Below are positions 1 to 7,275 of a DNA stretch of 64,000 bases, piece by piece. The translations under genes were made by a program, and so were the position numbers. Origin of the DNA: Streptomyces bungoensis. Its GTDB lineage: Bacteria; Actinomycetota; Actinomycetes; Streptomycetales; Streptomycetaceae. The stretch covers positions 236,617 through 300,616 of the forward strand of contig NZ_KQ948858.1 of assembly GCF_001514215.1 (NCBI RefSeq), read 5' to 3'. Below the pieces are notes generated by a model. The model did no database searches. It was not told where the DNA came from and was given only the letters and a program-made list of their open reading frames with translations. Each line of letters begins with the position of its first letter. Position 1 is the stretch's first letter.

Positions 1-78
1 CCGCCTCCGGTAGGGGCGGGCCGCGGCACGCCTCGCCTTTCCGAGACGCGTCGGCCCCGTTCCCGAGGACGGTTCTCC

Positions 79-1284
79 ATGCCCCGTACCGCGGCATCCC
101 CACTCCCTCTTGTCTCCCCCCTCCCCCGGGCCGCCGGCGGTGACCGGCGGCGCGCCACCGCCGGTGCCGTGCTGCGCTCCGTGCTGGCGCACGGGCCGGT
201 GGCGCGCAGCACCGTCGCCCGGCTGACCGGGCTGTCACCGGCGTCCGTGACCGAGCACTGCGCCCGGCTGGGCGCGCTCGGGCTGATCCGTGAGGAGGCG
301 GCGCCGCGCCGTTCGAACGGGGTGGGCCGGCCGCACCTGCCGATCGATCTCGACACCGGGCGGTTCGTGGTCGGCGCGGTGCACGTGGCCGTGCCGTACA
401 CCACGGTGGCGCTGCTGGACCTGCGCGGCCGGGTGCTGGTCCGGCGGGAGCTCGGACACGGGGACACCGACCCTGTGCGGGTGGCGGCCCGGGCCGCCGA
501 GGCGCTCGCGGCGCTGCTCGGGCGGTTCCCGGAGCGCCGGCCCCTCGGGGTCGGGTGCGCGGTCGGCGGCTGGGTGGACCGGGAGGCGGGCACCGTCGTC
601 GAGCACGAACCGCTGGGCTGGCGCGAGGTGCCGGTGCGCGCGCTGCTCGAGGACCGCACCGGGCTGCCGGTCCACGTGGACGGGCACGCACGGGCTCTGC
701 TCCACGCCGAGCGGCTGTTCGGGCGGGCCCGGGAGAGCGGCAGCGTGCTGCACCTGTTCGTCGGCAACGTGGTCGACGCGGCCTTCGCCACCGGCGACGA
801 GGTGCACCACGGCCCCCGGTCGCAGGCCGGCGCCATCGGCCACCTGCCGGTGCCGGGCGGCACCGAGCCCTGCCCGTGCGGCCGTACCGGCTGCCTCCAG
901 GCCGAGTTGAGCGAGCGGACGCTGTGCCGGCGGGCCCGGGCGGCCGGCGTGGCCGACGGCACGAACCCGATGCACGTGGTGCACGCGGCGGCGGCCGGTG
1001 ACGCGCTGGCCCGCCGGCTGCTGGTGGAGCGGGCCCGGACGACCGGGCGCGCGGCCGGGCTGCTGCTGGACGTGCTGAACCCGGAGTCGCTGGTGGTGAC
1101 CGAGGTGGGCGTCCTGCACTTCGAGGACTGCCTGCGCGCGCTGAGGGAATCGGCCGGAATCCACCGTACGGCGACCGTCGCGCCGACGAGTTTCCGTGAT
1201 TCCGTGCTGGCGGTGGCGGGTGGATCGGTGATTCTCGACGTGCTGTTCCGCGACCCGCTGGCCGTTTCACCTGAGGCTATTTAA
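79..1284 (+). CDS. ROK-family transcriptional regulator
   Basis: ROK proteins couple an N-terminal winged helix to a sugar-kinase-like domain and usually repress carbohydrate genes. The 401-residue product has a DNA-binding helix-turn-helix near residues 30-75 (GPVARSTVARLTGLSPASV), then an ASKHA-type fold. The ROK zinc motif is intact: CPCGRTGC with cysteines 265, 267 and 272, preceded by the GAIGH segment. It stops 41 bases before a leader peptide of an organosulfur operon on the same strand. ROK proteins are not usual partners of sulfonate operons, so the neighbours may be unrelated. The ATG is preceded by a weak GAGGA at about 64-68. Confidence 0.9.
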   Translation: MPRTAASPLPLVSPLPRAAGGDRRRATAGAVLRSVLAHGPVARSTVARLTGLSPASVTEHCARLGALGLIREEAAPRRSNGVGRPHLPIDLDTGRFVVGAVHVAVPYTTVALLDLRGRVLVRRELGHGDTDPVRVAARAAEALAALLGRFPERRPLGVGCAVGGWVDREAGTVVEHEPLGWREVPVRALLEDRTGLPVHVDGHARALLHAERLFGRARESGSVLHLFVGNVVDAAFATGDEVHHGPRSQAGAIGHLPVPGGTEPCPCGRTGCLQAELSERTLCRRARAAGVADGTNPMHVVHAAAAGDALARRLLVERARTTGRAAGLLLDVLNPESLVVTEVGVLHFEDCLRALRESAGIHRTATVAPTSFRDSVLAVAGGSVILDVLFRDPLAVSPEAI

Positions 1285-1317
1285 TTCAGAAACTCGGAAT
1301 GTTGACAGGGAGTGCGC

Positions 1318-1377
1318 GTGGCCGGGAACATGCTGGTCATGAACCCGCTCACGAGCTGTCGCACCCTCTGTTGCTGA
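1318..1377 (+). CDS. cysteine-rich leader peptide (uORF) of the organosulfur operon
   Basis: A 19-codon open frame starts at GTG 1318, five bases after a good ribosome site AGGGAG (1307-1312), and ends at TGA 1375-1377. It reads VAGNMLVMNPLTSCRTLCC, with three cysteines in the last ten residues and two of them directly before the stop. It lies 148 bases upstream of genes for sulfur-compound uptake and breakdown. In mycobacteria, short uORFs ending in cysteine codons slow the ribosome when charged tRNA-Cys is scarce and so switch on sulfur operons. By analogy this is probably a cysteine sensor. In-frame ATGs at 1330 and 1339 are other possible starts. Expression is inferred. Confidence 0.6.
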   Translation: MAGNMLVMNPLTSCRTLCC

Positions 1378-1385
1378 CTTGTTGC

Positions 1386-1400
1386 CGCGCATGAAGCGCG
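1386..1400 (+). promoter_or_regulatory. possible attenuator hairpin after the leader peptide
   Basis: The arms CGCGC (1386-1390) and GCGCG (1396-1400) pair perfectly around the loop ATGAA, followed by TGTTT. The hairpin starts 9 bases after the leader-peptide stop, where a ribosome stalled on the last cysteine codons could disturb it. It is short, so its role as an attenuator is an inference. Confidence 0.3.
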
Positions 1401-1525
1401 TGTTTCCGTCTGCGTGAGTTCACTTTTCCCGGCGCCTTTCCCGCCCGCCATTCCCCCACTTCCGGTGTGCGGTCCCGCCCGGAATGCCGTCTGCCTTTCC
1501 GCTCCGTCCGTCCAGGAGTCCTGCC

Positions 1526-2593
1526 ATGCCTGCTCCATCCGTATCCGGTCTCGACCGCCGCCTGTTCCTCACCTCGCTGCTGGGTGCGTCGGCCGCCGCC
1601 CTCGGGGTCGGCGGCTGCGCGAAGGGCGACGCGGCCGCCGACACCCGGGCCGCCGCCGTGAAGCCGCTCGCCGGCAAGGTCCCGGCCGGCACCAGCCTGA
1701 AGATCGCCTCCTACCAGAACACCCAGCAGCTGCAGTTCAAGCTGGCGAAACTGCCGAGGCTGCCGTTCACGGTGTCCGACTGGGTGAACATCGGGGCCGG
1801 CCCGGACGTCATCAACGCCTTCCGCGCGGGGTCGCTGGATCTCGCCAACAACGCGGGGATCCCGCCGATCCAGGCCCACTACCAGGGTTTCGCTGCGAAG
1901 ATCGTGGCGATCGACGTCACCCGCAAACCCAACTACCTGTTCGCCACCAAGCCGGGCAGCGACATCCACACCGTGCGCGACTTCAAGGGCCGCAGGCTGG
2001 CCTTCTCGCAGGGGCAGGCGCAGGGTGTCGTGCTGCTGCGGGCGCTGAAGAAGGCGGGTCTGGCCTACGGCGAGGTGACGCTGGTCCCGCTGACCAGCAA
2101 CCAGTTCCTCACCGCGCTGCAGTCCGGCCAGGTGGACGTCGCCCCGCTCGCCAACAGCCAGGCGCCCGCCTACCTCAAGCAGTACGGCGCCAAGGGCGCC
2201 CACACGATCGCCACCGACGTGGTCGACCTGCTCAACCTGCTGTGGGCGCCGCAGAGCGTGCTGAACGACCCCGCCAAGGCCGCCGCGATCGCCGCGTACA
2301 TCCCCCGGTGGGCCCAGGGCCAGGTGTGGACGTACGAGCACCCGGGCGTCTGGAACGAGGAGTTCTACGTCGGGACGCAGAACCTGACCTTGCAGCAGGC
2401 GAAGTCCATCACCGCCCTCGCCAACAAGCCGCTGTTCCCGCCGAGCTGGGACGAGGCGATCGCCTGGGAGCAGGAGACCGCGGACCTGCTCGCCGAGGGG
2501 GGCTTCGTCAAGAAGTTCGACGTCTCCTCCCTCTTCGACCACCGCTTCGAGTCCATCGCCGCCCGGGCCGTGCCGGCGGAGTACCGGAAGTGA
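1526..2593 (+). CDS. ABC transporter substrate-binding lipoprotein, SsuA/TauA type
   Basis: This is the extracytoplasmic binding protein of an aliphatic sulfonate/taurine-type importer. The product has 355 residues. Its N-terminus combines a twin-arginine signal (DRRLFLTSLLG, residues 10-20) with a lipobox ending VGGC, so C31 should be the lipidated residue of a Tat-exported lipoprotein. The mature part has the NMT1/SsuA-like pattern: ASYQN at the first strand, AFRAGSLDLANNAGIPP in the ligand site and VWNEEFYVG near the end. I chose ATG 1526 because of the CAGGAG at 1512-1517. Its stop overlaps the GTG of the permease. The exact substrate is not evident. Confidence 0.9.
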   Translation: MPAPSVSGLDRRLFLTSLLGASAAALGVGGCAKGDAAADTRAAAVKPLAGKVPAGTSLKIASYQNTQQLQFKLAKLPRLPFTVSDWVNIGAGPDVINAFRAGSLDLANNAGIPPIQAHYQGFAAKIVAIDVTRKPNYLFATKPGSDIHTVRDFKGRRLAFSQGQAQGVVLLRALKKAGLAYGEVTLVPLTSNQFLTALQSGQVDVAPLANSQAPAYLKQYGAKGAHTIATDVVDLLNLLWAPQSVLNDPAKAAAIAAYIPRWAQGQVWTYEHPGVWNEEFYVGTQNLTLQQAKSITALANKPLFPPSWDEAIAWEQETADLLAEGGFVKKFDVSSLFDHRFESIAARAVPAEYRK

Positions 2594-3438
2594 GCGCCGT
2601 GACCACGACGACGACAGCCGTGGCGGCCCCGGCCGCCGCGGAACTCCCCCAGGTCCGCCGGCGCCGCCGGCTCTCCCCCGGGCGCCGGCTGCCCGCCGCC
2701 CGGCTCGCCGGACCGCTGCTGGTCCTCGCTCTGTGGGCCGCCGCGTCGGCCGCCGGAGCGCTCGATCCGGGCGCGGTCCCGGCGCCCTGGACGGTGCTGC
2801 GGACGGCCGGCCGGCTGTGGACGGACGGCACGCTGCCCACCGACGTGCTGACCTCGCTGCGGCGGGCCGCCTACGGCTTCACGATCGGCCTGACCGCGGG
2901 CGTGCTGCTCGCGCTCGCCTCCGGGCTGAGCCGGGCCGGGGAGGCGCTGATCGACGGGACCGTGCAGCTCAACCGGGCGGTCCCGACGCTCGGCCTGATC
3001 CCGCTGTTCATCCTCTGGCTGGGCATCGGCGAGACGTTCAAGATCGCCATCATCGCGATCGTCGTCTACGTCCCCGTCTACCTCAACGCGCACGCCGCGC
3101 TGTCCGGCATCGACACCCGGTACGTCGAACTCGCCGAGGTGCAGGGCCTCTCAAGGCTCGCCTTCGTCCGGCAGGTGGTGATCCCCGGCGCCCTGCCCGG
3201 ATTCTTCGTGGGACTCCGGCTGGCCGTCACCGGCTCCTGGCTGGGCCTGGTGGTCCTGGAGCAGATCAACGCCACCAGCGGCCTCGGCTACCTGATGTTC
3301 CAGGCGCAGAACTACGGCCAGACCGACGTGATCCTCGTCGGCCTGCTGATCTACGGCGTCTTCGGCCTGGCCTCCGACAGCGTGGTCCGTCTTCTCGAAC
3401 GGAGGGTGCTGTCATGGCGCCGCACACTGAGCAGCTGA
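2590..3438 (+). CDS. ABC transporter permease, SsuC/TauC type
   Basis: Inner-membrane subunit of the organosulfur importer. The 282-residue product has a charged cytoplasmic N-terminus (QVRRRRRLSPGRR), about six membrane spans starting near residue 38 (LAGPLLVLALWAAASAAGAL), and the EAA-type loop that contacts the ATPase (YVELAEVQGLSRLAFVRQVV-IPGALPG). GTG 2590 overlaps the previous stop in GTGA and has GGAG at 2578-2581; GTG 2599 is an alternative three codons later. Its 3' end overlaps the ATPase gene by 25 bases, implying translational coupling. Confidence 0.9.
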   Translation: MSAVTTTTTAVAAPAAAELPQVRRRRRLSPGRRLPAARLAGPLLVLALWAAASAAGALDPGAVPAPWTVLRTAGRLWTDGTLPTDVLTSLRRAAYGFTIGLTAGVLLALASGLSRAGEALIDGTVQLNRAVPTLGLIPLFILWLGIGETFKIAIIAIVVYVPVYLNAHAALSGIDTRYVELAEVQGLSRLAFVRQVVIPGALPGFFVGLRLAVTGSWLGLVVLEQINATSGLGYLMFQAQNYGQTDVILVGLLIYGVFGLASDSVVRLLERRVLSWRRTLSS

Positions 3439-4148
3439 CCCGGCCGGCGGTGCGCCTGCGCGGCCTGACCCGGTCCTTCGAGGGCCGCACCGTCCTCGAC
3501 GGGATCGACCTGGACCTGCCCGCCGGGCAGTTCACCGCGCTGCTCGGGCACAGCGGCTCGGGCAAGTCGACCCTGCTGCGGGCGGTCGCCGGGCTCGACC
3601 ACGGGGTCGCCGGCAGCGGGCGGCTCGTCGCCCCCGAGCGGGTGTCGGTCGTCTTCCAGGACTCCCGGCTGCTGCCCTGGCGCCGGGTGCTGGACAACGT
3701 GCTGCTCGGCGCTGCCGGCAGGGACGCGGAGGAGCGCGGCCGGGCGGCCCTCGCGGAGGTCGGGCTGAAGGGCCGCGAGCGGGCCTGGCCGGGCGAGCTG
3801 TCCGGCGGCGAGGCACAGCGCGCCGCGCTCGCCCGCTCCCTGGTCCGCGAGCCCGAACTCCTCCTCGCGGACGAGCCGTTCGGCGCGCTGGACGCGCTCA
3901 CCCGGATCCGGATGCACCACCTGCTGCGCGACCTGTGGCAGCGCCACCGGCCGTCCGTGCTGCTCGTCACCCACGACGTGGACGAGGCGATCGTGCTCGC
4001 CGACCGGGTCCTCGTCCTCGACCGCGGCCGCATCGGCCTCGACCTGACCATCGACCACCCCCACCCGCGTTCCTACCGGGAACCGGTGCTGGGCGCCTAC
4101 CGCGAGCGGCTGCTGGCCGCCCTCGGCGTCACGGAGGACCACGCATGA
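3414..4148 (+). CDS. ABC transporter ATP-binding protein, SsuB/TauB type
   Basis: Cytoplasmic ATPase that powers the organosulfur importer. The 244-residue sequence shows Walker A GHSGSGKST (45-53), Q-loop in VFQDSRLLPW, signature LSGGEAQR, Walker B LLLADEPFGALDA and the H-loop VTHDVDEA. The SRLLPW after the Q-loop and FGALDALTR are typical of the nitrate/sulfonate/taurine ATPases. ATG 3414 has GGAGGGT just upstream and lies inside the permease gene. Its TGA overlaps the next ATG in ATGA. Confidence 0.92.
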   Translation: MAPHTEQLTRPAVRLRGLTRSFEGRTVLDGIDLDLPAGQFTALLGHSGSGKSTLLRAVAGLDHGVAGSGRLVAPERVSVVFQDSRLLPWRRVLDNVLLGAAGRDAEERGRAALAEVGLKGRERAWPGELSGGEAQRAALARSLVREPELLLADEPFGALDALTRIRMHHLLRDLWQRHRPSVLLVTHDVDEAIVLADRVLVLDRGRIGLDLTIDHPHPRSYREPVLGAYRERLLAALGVTEDHA

Positions 4149-5488
4149 CCCGCACGCTCCACCTGAACGCGTTCCTGATGAACACCGGCCACCACGAGGC
4201 GTCGTGGCGGCTGCCGGAGAGCGACCCGCACGCGCACGTCGACCTCGCGCACTACGTCCGGCTGGCCCGGATCGCCGAGCGCGGCACCTTCGACTCGCTC
4301 TTCCTCGCCGACGGCCCCCAGCTGTGGTCCAACCTGGCGCAGCGCCCGGCCGGCGCGCTGGAACCGCTCACCCTGCTGACCGCGCTGGCGACGGCCACCG
4401 AGCACATCGGCCTGATCGCCACCGCGTCCACCTCCTACAACTCGCCCTACAACCTGGCCCGCCGGTTCGCCTCGCTGGACATCGTCAGCGGCGGCCGGGC
4501 CGGCTGGAACATCGTCACCACCGCGGGCGCCGAGGCCGCCCGCAACTTCGGTCTGGAGGCCGAGCCCGCGCACGCCGAACGGTACGCCCGGGCGGCCGAG
4601 TTCCTGGAGGTGGCCCTGAAGCTGTGGGACAGCTGGGAGGACGACGCGGTCGTCGCCGACAAGGCGGCCGGCGTCTGGGGCGACGACAGCAAGATCCACC
4701 CGCCCCGGCACCGGGGGACGTACTTCAGCGTCGCCGGCGCCCTGAACGTGCCGCGCATCCCGCAGGGCTACCCGCTGCTGGTGCAGGCGGGCTCCTCCGA
4801 CGACGGCAGGGCCTTCGCCGCCCGGTACGCGGAGGCCGTGTTCACCGCCCAGCAGACCCTCGCCGACGCGCAGGCGTTCTACCGCGACCTGAAGGCCCGC
4901 ACGCTGCGGGCGGGCCGGGACCCCGAGCACGTCAAGGTGCTGCCCGGCATCGTGCCGGTGCTCGGCTCCACGGAGGCCGAGGCGCGGGCCGCCGAGCGGC
5001 TGCTGGAGGACCACATCGTGTACGACCACGGCGTGGCCCGGCTGGAGAGCCTGCTGCAGTTGCCCGCCGGGACCCTGGAGCTGGACGGCCCGCTGCCCGC
5101 GGACCTGCCGCCGGAGTCCGCCGTCGAGGGCGCCAAGAGCCGCTACACGCTGGTGGTGGAGCTGGCCCGGCGCGAGCGGCTGACCGTACGGCAGCTGATC
5201 GGGCGGCTCGGCGGCGGCCGCGGCCACCTCACGTTCGCCGGGACGCCCGAGCAGGTGGCCGGCCAGATCGGGACGTGGTTCACCGAGGGGGCCGCCGACG
5301 GCTTCAACATCATGCCCGCCGTGCTGCCCTCCGGCCTGGAGGCGTTCGTCGAGCACGTCGTACCGATCCTGCGCCGCCGCGGCCTGTTCCGCACGGAGTA
5401 CGGCGCCCGCCGGACCCTGCGGGAGCGCTACGGCCTGCCCCGCCCCGCCAACCAGTACCTGACGCCCGCGTCCGTCCGATCCGCCTGA
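4145..5488 (+). CDS. FMN-dependent monooxygenase, NtaA/SnaA/DszA family
   Basis: A flavin-dependent TIM-barrel monooxygenase of the bacterial luciferase superfamily. Relatives use reduced FMN from a separate reductase to oxidise organosulfur or chelate substrates such as dibenzothiophene sulfone and nitrilotriacetate. The 447 residues include the family segments LNAFLMNTGHHEASWR at the start, FDSLFLADG, the long ATEHIGLIATASTSYNSPYNLARRFASLD block and SGGRAGWNIVTT. ATG 4145 overlaps the ATPase stop. Its place between the transporter and a TauD-like dioxygenase suggests desulfonation of an imported compound; the substrate is unknown. No flavin reductase gene is seen nearby. Confidence 0.9.
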   Translation: MTRTLHLNAFLMNTGHHEASWRLPESDPHAHVDLAHYVRLARIAERGTFDSLFLADGPQLWSNLAQRPAGALEPLTLLTALATATEHIGLIATASTSYNSPYNLARRFASLDIVSGGRAGWNIVTTAGAEAARNFGLEAEPAHAERYARAAEFLEVALKLWDSWEDDAVVADKAAGVWGDDSKIHPPRHRGTYFSVAGALNVPRIPQGYPLLVQAGSSDDGRAFAARYAEAVFTAQQTLADAQAFYRDLKARTLRAGRDPEHVKVLPGIVPVLGSTEAEARAAERLLEDHIVYDHGVARLESLLQLPAGTLELDGPLPADLPPESAVEGAKSRYTLVVELARRERLTVRQLIGRLGGGRGHLTFAGTPEQVAGQIGTWFTEGAADGFNIMPAVLPSGLEAFVEHVVPILRRRGLFRTEYGARRTLRERYGLPRPANQYLTPASVRSA

Positions 5489-5517
5489 TCCATCCGATCC
5501 GTTCGAAAGGAACCCGC

Positions 5518-6408
5518 ATGTCCCTCGAGATCACCAAGCTGACCGCACGCATCGGCGCCCGGGTCTCCGGCGTCGACGTCACCCGGCCGCTCGCCCCGGA
5601 GGAGGCCGCCGGGATCCGGGAGGCGCTGAACGTCCACAAGGCGCTCGTCCTCGACGCCCGCGGTCTCGACGACGCGGGCCAGCAGGCCTTCGCCCGCCAC
5701 TTCGGCGACCTGACCACCGCCCACCCGACCGTGGGCGCCGTCGACGGCGCCCCGAACGTGCTGCCCGTGGACAGCGAGCGCGGGCGGGCCAACCACTGGC
5801 ACACCGACGTCACCTTCGTCGTGACCCCGCCGCAGGCCACCAGCCTGCGCTCGCTCACGGTCCCGGCGTACGGCGGCGAGACGCTGATCGCCAACGCGGG
5901 GGCCGCCTACCGCGACCTGCCGGAGCCGCTGCGGCGCCTGGCCGACACCCTGTGGGCGGAGCACACCAACGACTACGACTACGCGGTACCGGAGGAGGAC
6001 GTCGACGAGGAGAGGGCCGCCCAGCGCGCCCGGTTCACCTCGATCAAGTACCGCACCGCCCACCCGGTGGTCCGCGTCCATCCGCTGACCGGGGAGCGCG
6101 GGCTGTTCATCGGCGGTTTCGCGCAGCGCGTCGTCGGCCTCTCGGCCGGCGAGTCCCGCAAGATCCTGGACCTGCTGCAGTCCTACGTCACCCGTCCGGA
6201 GAACGTGCTGCGCCACCGCTGGTCGGAGAACGAACTGGTCCTCTTCGACAACCGCATCACCCAGCACTACGCCGTCGACAACTACGACGGCCTGCCGCGC
6301 CGGCTGCACCGGGTGACCGTCGCCGGTGACGTGCCGGTCGGCCTGGAGGGCAAGGAGAGCTACGCGATCGAGGGCGACGCCTCGCACTACACGCCCGTGG
6401 CGGCGTAA
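5518..6408 (+). CDS. TauD/TfdA-family Fe(II)/2-oxoglutarate dioxygenase
   Basis: Enzymes of this family hydroxylate the carbon next to a sulfonate or sulfate group, releasing sulfite or sulfate, with 2-oxoglutarate as co-substrate. The 296-residue sequence has the iron facial triad: H95 and D97 in NHWHTDVTF and H250 in ITQHYAVDNY, followed by RRLHRVTV, whose arginines bind 2-oxoglutarate. The start ATG has GAAAGGA upstream with normal spacing. It is the last gene of the operon and is followed directly by a strong terminator. It could act on taurine, alkyl sulfates or another sulfonate. Confidence 0.9.
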   Translation: MSLEITKLTARIGARVSGVDVTRPLAPEEAAGIREALNVHKALVLDARGLDDAGQQAFARHFGDLTTAHPTVGAVDGAPNVLPVDSERGRANHWHTDVTFVVTPPQATSLRSLTVPAYGGETLIANAGAAYRDLPEPLRRLADTLWAEHTNDYDYAVPEEDVDEERAAQRARFTSIKYRTAHPVVRVHPLTGERGLFIGGFAQRVVGLSAGESRKILDLLQSYVTRPENVLRHRWSENELVLFDNRITQHYAVDNYDGLPRRLHRVTVAGDVPVGLEGKESYAIEGDASHYTPVAA

Positions 6409-6419
6409 CCGCCGGCCGG

Positions 6420-6454
6420 CGAAGGCCCCCGCGTGCGGCACGCGGGGGCCTTCG
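6420..6454. terminator. bidirectional terminator between convergent genes
   Basis: A perfect 16-bp stem (CGAAGGCCCCCGCGTG with its complement) encloses a CGG loop between the dioxygenase and the convergent DsbA-like gene. There is no long T-run, as usual in Streptomyces. Confidence 0.8.
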
Positions 6455-6471
6455 CGACGGCGCGGGGCGGC

Positions 6472-7134
6472 TTACAGGTTGCTGAAGTCGGGGCCCTTGG
6501 TGCGGGTGCGCTTGAGCTCGTAGAAGCCCGGGACGGAGGCCACGGCGAGGGTGCCGTCCCACAGGCGGGCCGCCTCCTCGCCCTTCGGGGCGGGGGTGAC
6601 GACCGGGCCGAAGAAGGCGATCTGCTCGCCGTCGGGACCCGGGACCGCGATGACCGGGGTGCCGACGTCCTGGCCGACCTTCTCGATGCCCTCCTTGTGG
6701 GAGGCGCGCAGCTCGGCGTCGAACTCGAAGTCCTCCTGCTCGGCGTACTCGATCAGCTCGGCGGGCAGGCCGACGTCCGCGAGCGCGCCGGCGACGGCCT
6801 CCAGGGTCGGGCCCTCCTCGTTGTTGTGGATGCGGGTGCCGAGCGCGGTGTAGAGGGGGCCGAGGACGTCCGCGCCGTGCTTCTGCCAGGCCGCGGTGAC
6901 CACGCGCACCGGCTGCCAGGCCTTGGTGGCGAGCATCTCGCGGTAGGACTCGGGCAGCTCGTCCAGCTTGTCCTCGTTGAGGACCGCCAGGCTCATCACG
7001 TGCCAGCGCACCTCGATGTCCCGGACCTTCTCCACCTCCAGCACCCAGCGGGAGGTCATCCAGGCCCAGGGGCACAGCGGGTCGAACCAGAAGTCCACGG
7101 GGGTCCGGCCGGGCGTGGTCGTGGTGTCGGACAT
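6472..7134 (-). CDS. DsbA-family thiol oxidoreductase, Rv2466c (mycothiol nitroreductase)-like
   Basis: A cytoplasmic thioredoxin-fold protein of 220 residues. It follows the actinobacterial Rv2466c family closely: FWFDPLCPWAWMTSRW near the start, then HVMSLAVLNE, RIHNN, DVGTPVI and the C-terminal ELKRTRT. The M. tuberculosis protein has a CPWC active site and reduces nitro prodrugs with mycothiol. Here the second cysteine is replaced: C21-P-W-A24. A single-cysteine enzyme would have to work through a mixed disulfide with mycothiol, glutaredoxin-like. No signal peptide is visible. It is divergent from pepN across 141 bases. Confidence 0.85.
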   Translation of the reverse strand: MSDTTTTPGRTPVDFWFDPLCPWAWMTSRWVLEVEKVRDIEVRWHVMSLAVLNEDKLDELPESYREMLATKAWQPVRVVTAAWQKHGADVLGPLYTALGTRIHNNEEGPTLEAVAGALADVGLPAELIEYAEQEDFEFDAELRASHKEGIEKVGQDVGTPVIAVPGPDGEQIAFFGPVVTPAPKGEEAARLWDGTLAVASVPGFYELKRTRTKGPDFSNL

Positions 7135-7275
7135 GCTTCTCCTCAGCGAAACGGACGTCTCGCGGGTCAACGTTCCCGCGTGCGCGCGCATTCCCCCGCT
7201 GTGCCCTGTCAGGTGCGCGTGGCAGGATCGGTCCTGTTCATGAGGTGTCCGCGCGATCACAAGGGAGTGCCGCCT

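Noticed and set aside
1302..1307. TTGACA as a -35 box for the organosulfur operon
   Set aside because: Transcription would begin inside the leader peptide, and the hexamer overlaps its ribosome site. The promoter must lie upstream, near the AT-rich TATTTAAT at about 1279.
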